From Fidelibacterota bacterium (GTDB lineage Bacteria; Fidelibacterota; UBA2242; JAFGTP01), in assembly GCA_029939785.1 (NCBI GenBank), contig JAOZSG010000184.1, forward strand, positions 1 to 6,903: a stretch of DNA of 6,903 nt, read 5' to 3'. Below are positions 1 to 6,114 of this stretch, in pieces (the first letter of the stretch is position 1; each line of letters opens with the position of its first letter). The position numbers and the translations under genes are program-made. Under the pieces are notes generated by a model that saw only the letters and a program-made list of their open reading frames with translations, was not told the DNA's origin and did not search any database.

Positions 1-17
1 TAACTTATTCGTATTTA

Positions 18-110
18 GCCACAGAGTGGCGAGCCTATTTGTAATAATATTCACAATCTCAAAAAACTTAGCACCAGAGGTGTGGCACTAAGTTCCCCTT
101 ACCTATTTGT
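18..110. repeat. Two hairpin + CCTATTTGT modules (REP-like intergenic repeat)
   Basis: Two similar units lie in tandem in the gene-free left edge. Unit 1 is GCCAC (18-22), loop AGA, GTGGC (26-30), then CCTATTTGT at 34-42. Unit 2 is a 12-base-pair stem with two G-U pairs when read as minus-strand RNA (65-76 with 83-94), then CCTATTTGT at 102-110. The two CCTATTTGT words are 68 bases apart, and both sit a few bases to the right of a hairpin. The text resembles, from memory, short palindromic elements scattered between genes in Bacteroidota genomes, but I cannot confirm copy number from one window. Unit 2 also works as a terminator (separate entry). No coding potential is visible here. Confidence 0.4.
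57..94 (-). terminator. Rho-independent terminator of the kinase-DUF3078 operon
   Basis: On the minus strand a 12-base-pair stem, AACTTAGTGCCA pairing with TGGTGCTAAGTT (two G-U wobbles), encloses the six-base loop CACCTC. It is followed directly by more T residues, giving a run of six T across the stem end (66-61). It lies 46 bases past the stop codon of the DUF3078 gene and is correctly oriented for it. In the plus direction no T tract follows the hairpin, so termination should act on leftward transcripts only. Confidence 0.75.
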
Positions 111-140
111 TACATTTTTTTTGGGAAATCCTATTATTGA

Positions 141-1100
141 TTAGAATTTGTAAGAAAATCCGATACCCAATACTTCTTTAAACTGAGTTCTGGGTCCAAC
201 TTTATCAGTTATACCATCATCATTATCATCTATTGCTATATCAATATCATCATCATAGAGTAAGTGAGTTGATAATGTAGCAGATATATATTTATTCACT
301 TTCATAGAAATTAGTACTTCCCAACTTATATCTATATTTTGAGGCTTTTTCATATAATTAGAAAATAAATCAAATTTTGTCTGCATATCTATGTTTTCCA
401 TTAATGTTTTTTTGAAAAAGAAACGAGCATAACCACCAAGTTCTGTCTTCATATTTTTGCCATGATTTTTAATTTTTCCGGCATCATCATAAGTAGCAGC
501 CTCAACACCAAATGCCCCAGCATCAGATAAATCCTGATCTGTTACAATAGTCATTTTACTTGTAATAGGTGCAAGAAATGCTGACATAGATTCCTGAGGT
601 TTATAATCCAGACCTATCGCTCCTAATAGATATCCCGGAGAAAACAAACCTGATATTTTTGTGCTATCATTAGGATAATTATACCCCGGAGTTAATTGTG
701 TCTTAAAGTTTAGTAATGCAGCATAATACCATTTTGAAAATGCTTCCCGACCATATTTTGATGTAAAATCAATTTTATCATCGGTTTTCCACCAGTTATC
801 ATTACTACCCTGCTTGATAGATCCATAACTAATATCCAGATAGTTTTCCCATAATCCTTTTCCATTTTTGTTATGAGCGTAAAGATTTAATATTTCATTT
901 GCAGAAATAGAATTCTGTCCACCGGCAGACCAGTTTGTTAATGAAACCTGGGTTAGATTAACTGTTATAGTCCCTCCTTTTTTCCATCCTTCTGTACTAT
1001 CTTTTTTTGTAGTTTTTAATTGATTTTCAGCTTCTGTTGTTTGTGCAATACCTATCGAAAAGTAACAGGTGAACATTATAATGATTAATACTTTTTTCAT
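141..1100 (-). CDS. DUF3078-family outer-membrane β-barrel protein
   Basis: This 319-residue protein is of unknown function and is predicted to reach the outer membrane. Residues 1-19 form a signal peptide (MKK, hydrophobic IIIMF core, likely cut after Ala19 in GIA|Q). Cys12 is not in a lipobox, so it is not a lipoprotein. The rest alternates short amphipathic strands with Asn/Gly/Asp-rich turns and ends in SYKF, the C-terminal Phe expected of a β-barrel. The N-terminal pattern WKKGG...LTQVSLTNWSAGGQNS and the later GYNYPNDSTKISGLFSPGYL match my memory of DUF3078 proteins of Bacteroidota. Near the end an acidic stretch (283-299) contains DDNDDGITD, like a calcium-binding loop. It follows the kinase gene by 26 bases on the same strand and is almost certainly co-transcribed, with a terminator just downstream. 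The start is supported by AAGG six bases before ATG. Family assignment is fairly secure; any role in signalling with the kinase is inference. Confidence 0.85.
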   Translation of the reverse strand: MKKVLIIIMFTCYFSIGIAQTTEAENQLKTTKKDSTEGWKKGGTITVNLTQVSLTNWSAGGQNSISANEILNLYAHNKNGKGLWENYLDISYGSIKQGSNDNWWKTDDKIDFTSKYGREAFSKWYYAALLNFKTQLTPGYNYPNDSTKISGLFSPGYLLGAIGLDYKPQESMSAFLAPITSKMTIVTDQDLSDAGAFGVEAATYDDAGKIKNHGKNMKTELGGYARFFFKKTLMENIDMQTKFDLFSNYMKKPQNIDISWEVLISMKVNKYISATLSTHLLYDDDIDIAIDDNDDGITDKVGPRTQFKEVLGIGFSYKF

Positions 1101-1110
1101 ATTTTACCTT
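1101..1110 (-). promoter_or_regulatory. Ribosome binding site of the DUF3078 gene
   Basis: The minus-strand leader reads AAGGTAAAAT directly before the ATG. The AAGG core (1107-1110) stands six bases from the start codon, a good Shine-Dalgarno distance. The same ten bases precede the kinase gene (4573-4582). The site fixes the DUF3078 start and suggests both cistrons are translated with similar initiation signals. Confidence 0.55.
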
Positions 1111-1126
1111 ATTTTCATTTAATTAC

Positions 1127-4100
1127 TCAAATTTCAAACTCAATTATATACTTCGTTCCATTATTTGTTTCAATTTTACATTTACCATTTATCTGTTTAG
1201 TTAATAGGTTTATCAATTTAAACCCGAATCCTTTTGATTTTTCATTATCAATTTCAGGCATTCCTTTGCCATTATCCTGATAAATAAAAGTAATTTGGTT
1301 TTGTTTTTTTGTAATCAAAATCTGAATTAATCCATCCTGGTTATCAGGAAAAGCATATTTCATTGAGTTTGTCAATAATTCATTTAATATAACACCCAAA
1401 GGTAACATCAGCTTAGAATCAATTGAAAAATCATCAATCTGTTTTTCAATCCGGATTGATTGATAGTTAGGAAATATTTGACAAATTTCATCTGCTAAGT
1501 GAGGAAAATATTGTTTAATGGATATATTTTGATAACTCTCAAGTTTATATATTTTTTCATAGAGAATTCCCAAAGTTCTCATTCGATTGATAGCGTCCTG
1601 AAAAATTAATTTTGCATCCGGATCTTTTAAGGTTTTTGATTGTATTGACAGTAAACTTTGAACTACGTTCATATTGTTTTTTAAACGATGATGAACTTCT
1701 TTGAGAAGTATCTCTTTTTCATTTAGAAGATTTTTTATTTTTTTATCGGCTTGTTTGCGTTTAGTAATGTCTTCTGCAACTTTAATATAATTGATTATCT
1801 TACCTTTTTTATCAAGAATTGGGGAAATAGATGCAGCTTCCCAAAACTGTTCACCGTTTTTCTTTTTATTATGAAATTCTCCATGCCATTCATCACCAGA
1901 AGATATAGTTTCCCATAATTCTTCATATATTTCATCAGACATTTTCCCGGATTTTAATACTCTTGGATTAAGACCTATTGCTTCTTCGCTTGTATATTCC
2001 GTTAATTCTTCAAATTTAGGATTTACATATTCCAGGTTTCCTTTAATATCTGTTATGGCAATTACAGAAGGGCTTTGATCCACTGCAATAGAAAGTTTTC
2101 TTAACTCATTCTCCGTTTGTTTACGTTCTGTAATATCCTCGAACATTGCTACCATATATTCAGGATTACCATCTTTATCCGGTATTATTGTTCCATTAAT
2201 TTCTGCCGGGAATGTTGAGTTGTCTTTTCGTTTTATAATGAGTTCTTTTTTATATTCACCATCTGTTAATATTGCAGGTATTATTTCTTGCTGTAATTGT
2301 TTAATCCCTTCTTCATTGGTAAAAGAAAATATTGATTCACCTATTAATTCAGTTCTATTATCCCATCTTCCTATCTCGATAATTTTGGGATTAACATAGG
2401 TTATTTTTCCATTCAGATTCGCTATAACTACTCCTTGATTTGAAGTTTCAATGACTGTAGATAGTTTGCGGATTTCTTTTTCCTGATCATTTTGCTCAGT
2501 GATATCGATTGCAACCCCTGCAACAGCTATTACATCTTTATTATTATTAAATAATGGAAATTTAATAACCATCCAAGAGTGAATATTATCACCTATTGGC
2601 ATTTCTTCAATTACTTTTGTAGCAGTTTTTTCTTTTATTACTTCAAGATCATTATTTTTTAATTTTTCACATACATCTTCTGGATAAAATCCAATTTCAC
2701 AATTTGTTTTACCTTTCCAATCTTCTAATTTAACATTAAAAATCTCTTCAAATTTTCTATTAATAAAAGTATATTTTAAATAAATATCCTTAATAAAAGT
2801 AACTCCGTGCAGATTATTTGCAAAAGCATAAAATTGTTGTTCGCTCTCTAGTAATGCAAGTTCTACTTGTTTACGCTCAGTAATATCCGTAAACATTGTT
2901 ACCATATATTCCGGTTTATCAGAATCATTTAATATTAACGAGCAGGTTATCTCTCCAATATATGTTGAATTATTTTTTTTTATAAATTGGAGTTCTCCTT
3001 TATACGAGCCTTTTACTAATAAAGCAGGTATAATTTCTTGTTGTAATTGTTTCTTGCCCTGATCATTAGTAAAAGAATAAATTGATTTACCTATAAGTTC
3101 AAATTTGTCATTATAATTACCATTTTTCATAAGCGAAGGATTAATATAGATAATAGTACCATCAAAATCGGAGATAACTACAGATTGTTTAATAGTTTCC
3201 ACAACTTTGGAAAGATTACGAATCTTTTGTTCTGCTATTTGTCTGTAAAGAATACTTCCTATTTGTCCTGTAATTGTTTCAAGAGCGTTACGGAATTTCA
3301 GAGGAACTTTATCTAAAACATGTGATGCTATATTAAAACACCCAATCACTTCATCTTGAAAAACTATTGGAATAATTGCTATTGCTTTCAGATTCTCTTT
3401 TTCTTTTGGACTATTTAATTCAATGCCTAATTTTTTATGTCTGGAATATATTGGTTTTCCTTTAAGAATCAATCTTGAACTCTCTAAATTGGCAGGATAA
3501 AATGAAGTGTGTTTGATAAAATCAGATGATAGGTTTTTACTTTTTCTAAGTACAAAACCATCTTTTTTTTCATCGAAGATGTAAATACCACCACAATCCA
3601 TATCTGAAATATCTATTGCTGAATCCAGACAAACAGTTAAAATTTCATCAAGTTTTGTTAAAGTATTAAGTTTTAATGCCAGAGTATGCTGGATGGATAA
3701 GATATTATCTGCCTGCTTACGCTTAGTAATATCAATAGATCTACCCTGAAAACCAATAAGTTTTTTCCCACTATTAAATAACAAACTGGTTCTTATCTCA
3801 ACATCAATTAAAGTTCCATCTTTGCGAAATTGTTGTAATTCGAACTTGGTTTGACTGATATTTCCATTTTTATAATCAGCAACTAACTGTTCAGCTGCAT
3901 TACGTATAGTTTCTAATCCTTTTTGTGTAGTAAATTTTGTTGGATTGAGACCGATGAATTCCTCAGGCGTATAGCCTAAAGAGTTATAAATTGCATTATT
4001 AACAAATGTCAGATTGAATTCAATATCCGTTGTCCAAATCGTATCCAATGTATTGGTGATCATAAGCCGATATTTTTCTTCGCTTTCTCTGAGTTCTCGC

Positions 4101-4570
4101 TCTTTTGCTTTCAGCTGTATGTAATTAACTTCAAGTTCCTTATTTATGGCAGATAATTCGTTTTCTTTTTGTTTCTCATTCATTTTTGCTTCAAATAGTT
4201 TAAAAGCCATTTTGATAGATGCATCAAGAACTGTAATACTGCAATTTTTTACAACATATCCATAAGATGTAATTTTTTCTGTTTTTTCAACTATTTCAGG
4301 TTCAATATGACTTGACATAAAAAGAATGGGGATATCTTTTTCTTTCAGAATTATTTCGGCTGCTTCAGTACCATCAATTCCTTGACCCAAATCAATATCC
4401 ATAATAATAAGATCAATATGCTGATTTTCGTGAAAAATCTTAATGGCTTCTTCTCCGGAATGTGCAAGAATTACCTTATAACCATATTTTTCAATTTCCA
4501 TTTGTTCAGACATGGCAATTAGGATTTCATCCTCGACTAGAAGTATTAACTTTGGTTTGTTTATTCTCAT
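1127..4570 (-). CDS. Soluble hybrid histidine kinase: REC-PAS-GAF-4×PAS-HisKA_2-HATPase
   Basis: This 1147-residue kinase should autophosphorylate on His in response to cytosolic cues and pass phosphate to a partner receiver. Domains in order: receiver, about 7-125 (acidic pair Glu13/Asp14, phospho-acceptor Asp58 in IIMDIDLG, Ser86, Lys108); coiled coil 127-165; PAS1 163-288; GAF 289-445; PAS2 450-570; PAS3 575-694; PAS4 700-820; PAS5 822-942; HisKA_2-type H-box at 955-970 (KEVHHRLKNN, His960/His961, the second more likely the acceptor by comparison with HWE kinases); HATPase_c to the end (N box NELLTN from Asn1063, G1 box DNGKGM from Asp1099, GFGF at 1114-1117). All catalytic boxes look intact. 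There is no signal peptide, membrane helix or DNA-binding domain. The receiver has Lys-Asn rather than the usual Lys-Pro at 108-109. PAS2 and PAS4 are internal duplicates. It is first in an operon with the DUF3078 gene; the start follows AAAGG eight bases upstream. Ligands and the output partner are unknown. Confidence 0.92.
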   Translation of the reverse strand: MRINKPKLILLVEDEILIAMSEQMEIEKYGYKVILAHSGEEAIKIFHENQHIDLIIMDIDLGQGIDGTEAAEIILKEKDIPILFMSSHIEPEIVEKTEKITSYGYVVKNCSITVLDASIKMAFKLFEAKMNEKQKENELSAINKELEVNYIQLKAKERELRESEEKYRLMITNTLDTIWTTDIEFNLTFVNNAIYNSLGYTPEEFIGLNPTKFTTQKGLETIRNAAEQLVADYKNGNISQTKFELQQFRKDGTLIDVEIRTSLLFNSGKKLIGFQGRSIDITKRKQADNILSIQHTLALKLNTLTKLDEILTVCLDSAIDISDMDCGGIYIFDEKKDGFVLRKSKNLSSDFIKHTSFYPANLESSRLILKGKPIYSRHKKLGIELNSPKEKENLKAIAIIPIVFQDEVIGCFNIASHVLDKVPLKFRNALETITGQIGSILYRQIAEQKIRNLSKVVETIKQSVVISDFDGTIIYINPSLMKNGNYNDKFELIGKSIYSFTNDQGKKQLQQEIIPALLVKGSYKGELQFIKKNNSTYIGEITCSLILNDSDKPEYMVTMFTDITERKQVELALLESEQQFYAFANNLHGVTFIKDIYLKYTFINRKFEEIFNVKLEDWKGKTNCEIGFYPEDVCEKLKNNDLEVIKEKTATKVIEEMPIGDNIHSWMVIKFPLFNNNKDVIAVAGVAIDITEQNDQEKEIRKLSTVIETSNQGVVIANLNGKITYVNPKIIEIGRWDNRTELIGESIFSFTNEEGIKQLQQEIIPAILTDGEYKKELIIKRKDNSTFPAEINGTIIPDKDGNPEYMVAMFEDITERKQTENELRKLSIAVDQSPSVIAITDIKGNLEYVNPKFEELTEYTSEEAIGLNPRVLKSGKMSDEIYEELWETISSGDEWHGEFHNKKKNGEQFWEAASISPILDKKGKIINYIKVAEDITKRKQADKKIKNLLNEKEILLKEVHHRLKNNMNVVQSLLSIQSKTLKDPDAKLIFQDAINRMRTLGILYEKIYKLESYQNISIKQYFPHLADEICQIFPNYQSIRIEKQIDDFSIDSKLMLPLGVILNELLTNSMKYAFPDNQDGLIQILITKKQNQITFIYQDNGKGMPEIDNEKSKGFGFKLINLLTKQINGKCKIETNNGTKYIIEFEI
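2111..3223 (-). repeat. Intragenic PAS duplication (PAS2 and PAS4 of the kinase)
   Basis: Kinase residues 450-570 (bases 2861-3223) and 700-820 (bases 2111-2473) align end to end without a gap at an offset of exactly 250 residues. By hand count about 66 of 121 positions are identical, including KQLQQEIIPA, PEYMV and DITERKQ. At DNA level GCAGGTAT-ATTTCTTG-TGTAATTG recurs at 2274 and 3024, exactly 750 bases apart. PAS3, which is clearly different, lies between the copies. This suggests duplication of a PAS unit within the gene, later diverged. Confidence 0.85.
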
Positions 4571-4572
4571 TA

Positions 4573-4583
4573 ATTTTACCTTT
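4573..4583 (-). promoter_or_regulatory. Ribosome binding site of the kinase gene
   Basis: AAAGG (4579-4583 on the minus strand) stands eight bases before the kinase ATG, inside AAAGGTAAAAT. The receiver fold begins at about residue 7, so an earlier start is not needed, and this site supports the chosen ATG. Confidence 0.55.
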
Positions 4584-4630
4584 AAAAAGTGGGCTTTTTT
4601 TGATATTTACAACAAATTTTTTTGGTTAGT

Positions 4631-4681
4631 ATAAGTGTTTGTCATATAAAGAAAGTAATTTATAAGTGCTTAATGATAAAG
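4631..4681. repeat. Tandem imperfect direct repeat ATAAGTG-TT-ATAAAG
   Basis: ATAAGTG followed by TT and then ATAAAG occurs twice, at 4631-4651 and 4662-4681, with a period of 31 bases. The central three to five bases differ. The pair lies 60 to 110 bases upstream of the kinase start, where operator sites would be expected (about three helical turns apart). No regulator family is recognised from the motif, and in such AT-rich DNA a chance origin is possible. Confidence 0.35.
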
Positions 4682-4870
4682 GAATAGTATTAAAGAAACA
4701 AGTCTTTTTATTAGATTTTACTATAATTTTCCAGCCATTCCAGTCGATTTAATAAATCTATTTTTCCAATAAAATTTTGATACTACCTTTTTTTTCCATC
4801 CAATAATATTGTTTTAACGTTATTATGTATAGCATACTAAACTGGTTATCAACCACCAACAATGTCTTTT

Positions 4871-4920
4871 TTCACAACTCTGTCACACTCCCCCATCAAA
4901 GTGACACTCCTTCAGTGACA
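4871..4920. promoter_or_regulatory. Cluster of GTGACA/TGTCAC motifs, possible operator
   Basis: TGTCAC at 4881-4886 faces GTGACA at 4901-4906 as an inverted pair with a 14-base gap, and a second GTGACA follows at 4915-4920 in direct orientation, 14 bases after the first. TTCACA words at 4871 and 4935 flank the group. The patch is less AT-rich than its surroundings. It lies in the middle of the divergent region, about 210 bases from the hydrolase start and 300 from the kinase start. It resembles a cooperative binding site for a dimeric regulator, which I cannot name. Confidence 0.35.
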
Positions 4921-5010
4921 ACTTTATAATATTTTCACAGCCTGAACCGTTTGATAATATCTTTAAAAGAATAGATAAATATAATGGTATTAAAAAAAAG
5001 GATTGGGGGA

Positions 5011-5026
5011 TTGATTTTAAAATCAA
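5011..5026. promoter_or_regulatory. Perfect 16-base palindrome TTGATTTTAAAATCAA
   Basis: The sequence equals its own reverse complement over 16 bases and lies 104 bases before the hydrolase ATG. Its left half would form the -35 hexamer TTGATT of a candidate promoter with AATAAT 16 bases downstream, a common arrangement for a repressor site. The half-sites TTGAT/ATCAA are those of FNR boxes, but the gap is six bases instead of the usual four, so an FNR assignment is doubtful. Confidence 0.4.
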
Positions 5027-5118
5027 CAACTGAATAATAGCATTTTTTTTAATAAGTATATTTTAAATCACATTTTTAATCCATAATTTCAATATATTTT
5101 AAAAAGTTTATAATATTT

Positions 5119-5130
5119 GAAGAGAGAGAG
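5119..5130 (+). promoter_or_regulatory. Purine-rich (GA)n ribosome binding region before the hydrolase ATG
   Basis: GAAGAGAGAGAG runs right up to the ATG at 5131. It is the only purine-rich, Shine-Dalgarno-like sequence near this start and includes five tandem AG units (5121-5130). It differs from the AAGGTAAAAT signal used by the other two complete genes. The start itself is well supported because the family's N-terminal motif KIKFWGVRGS begins at residue 2. Confidence 0.45.
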
Positions 5131-6114
5131 ATGAAAATAAAATTTTGGGGAGTTAGAGGATCTATTCCCACACCAATAACAACCGATCAATTAAAAGAAA
5201 AATTAATTCTACTGGCTAAAAAATCAAGCAATCAATTATGTGATTTAGATTCATTCATAAAATTTATTCACGAACTTCATCCTGTTGAATTTGGCTCAAT
5301 CGGTGGGAATACATCCTGCGTAGAGATTCAGGTTAATAATAAAGTCATTATACTTGACATGGGAAGTGGTTTGAAAAATTTAGGAGATTCAATTTTTTCT
5401 CAACCTATTGAAAAACGACAAAAAGAATTTCATATTTTTTTAAGTCACACTCATTGGGATCATATATCCGGATTACCTTTTTTTAAACCGGCGAATGATT
5501 CCGATACACAAATTTTTATTTACAGCCCTTTACCTGATTTGGAAGAAAGATTAATTCAACAACAAAATGATAAATTTTTCCCAATCAGTTTTCATTCATT
5601 AAAAGCAAATATTAATATTATTACTCTTGAAAAAAATAAACCTTTTGATTTGGATGATATTAAAATTAATAATATTACTCTTAATCATCCCGGTGGTTGT
5701 TTTGGATATAAAATTTCACACAATAAAAAAAGTATTTCTTATGTAACTGATACATCTTTTCATGAATTAAGTAATTCTCAAAAAGATGATGTAATTGATA
5801 CTGATTTGGATAAGGGAAACACACACATTCTTGACTTTTTAAAAAATTCAAACATCATGATAATTGATGCTATGTATGGAACTGATGAAATAGAGTTGAA
5901 AAAACATTATGGGCATAGTACAGCACAAATGGCTGTTGACATCGGCAATATTGTAAAAGCAGACACAATTGTTCTTTTTCATCATGATCCTGATAAGAAT
6001 GATATTGAAATTACTAAAATGTATTCTGACACAAAAAAATATTTTTATGAAAAACATCCGGATTCCAGATCCGATATATTGTTGGGATATGATGATATGT
6101 TACTTGAACTTTAA
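5131..6114 (+). CDS. Metallo-β-lactamase-fold hydrolase, PhnP/RNase Z-like cyclic phosphodiesterase group
   Basis: This 327-residue cytosolic enzyme of the MBL superfamily probably hydrolyses a phosphodiester bond; its substrate is unknown. The N-terminal FWGVRGSIPTP (5-15), the GGNTSCVE strand (58-65) and LDMGSGL (75-81) are hallmarks of the COG1235-like group. Metal ligands are all present: His106, His108, Asp110 and His111 in HTHWDH, then His186 (NHPGG), Asp207 (YVTDTS) and His284 (FHHDP). His262 in GHSTAQMA stands 22 residues before His284, the same spacing as the catalytic and metal His of E. coli RNase Z as I recall them. Between the first strand and GGNTS there is a stretch of about 40 residues (16-57, charged and helical), longer than in compact relatives. 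There is no signal peptide or membrane segment. It is transcribed away from the kinase operon, and its stop overlaps that of larE on the other strand. tRNA processing is unlikely given the FWGVRGS start. Fold and catalysis are secure; the reaction is inferred. Confidence 0.88.
   Translation: MKIKFWGVRGSIPTPITTDQLKEKLILLAKKSSNQLCDLDSFIKFIHELHPVEFGSIGGNTSCVEIQVNNKVIILDMGSGLKNLGDSIFSQPIEKRQKEFHIFLSHTHWDHISGLPFFKPANDSDTQIFIYSPLPDLEERLIQQQNDKFFPISFHSLKANINIITLEKNKPFDLDDIKINNITLNHPGGCFGYKISHNKKSISYVTDTSFHELSNSQKDDVIDTDLDKGNTHILDFLKNSNIMIIDAMYGTDEIELKKHYGHSTAQMAVDIGNIVKADTIVLFHHDPDKNDIEITKMYSDTKKYFYEKHPDSRSDILLGYDDMLLEL

Larger units (their letters stand above)
4571..5130. promoter_or_regulatory. 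Divergent intergenic regulatory region, 560 bases
   Basis: This region separates the leftward kinase operon from the rightward hydrolase gene, so it must hold both promoters. I see no open frame or RNA gene in it. It is very AT-rich except for a patch near 4850-4950. Weak promoter candidates on the plus strand are TTGATT (5011-5016), 16 bases, AATAAT (5033-5038), which would put the start site about 85 bases before the hydrolase ATG. On the minus strand TTGATA (around 4848-4853) is followed by TGCTATACA in 4824-4832, with short spacing. No exact Bacteroidota TAnnTTTG element was found at a sensible place. The three motif clusters are listed separately. Promoter assignments are inference. Confidence 0.5.

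Noticed and set aside
1..110. CRISPR array
   Set aside because: There are only two units, the hairpins differ in sequence, and the only identical word is nine bases long, so there is no repeat-spacer structure.
4584..4599. AAAAAG-TGGG-CTTTTT hairpin followed by T residues, as a plus-strand terminator
   Set aside because: The stem is almost all A-T, and no rightward gene ends upstream of it. It lies in the kinase leader, where it is at most a weak structure near the ribosome binding site.
4915..4930. GTGACA with TATAAT (4925-4930) as a promoter
   Set aside because: The two hexamers are only four bases apart, too close for RNA polymerase.
5011..5026. FNR box
   Set aside because: The half-sites TTGAT and ATCAA fit, but the gap is six bases, not four. 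The palindrome is kept as an unassigned operator candidate.
5109..5114. TATAAT as the -10 of a leaderless hydrolase promoter
   Set aside because: It would place the start of transcription almost at the ATG, removing the purine-rich ribosome binding region, and no -35 stands at the right distance.
5848..6057. Open frame of 69 codons on the minus strand inside the hydrolase gene
   Set aside because: It is fully antisense to the metal-binding C-terminal part of the hydrolase, has no family resemblance and is rich in Phe/Ile/Cys as expected of a shadow frame.
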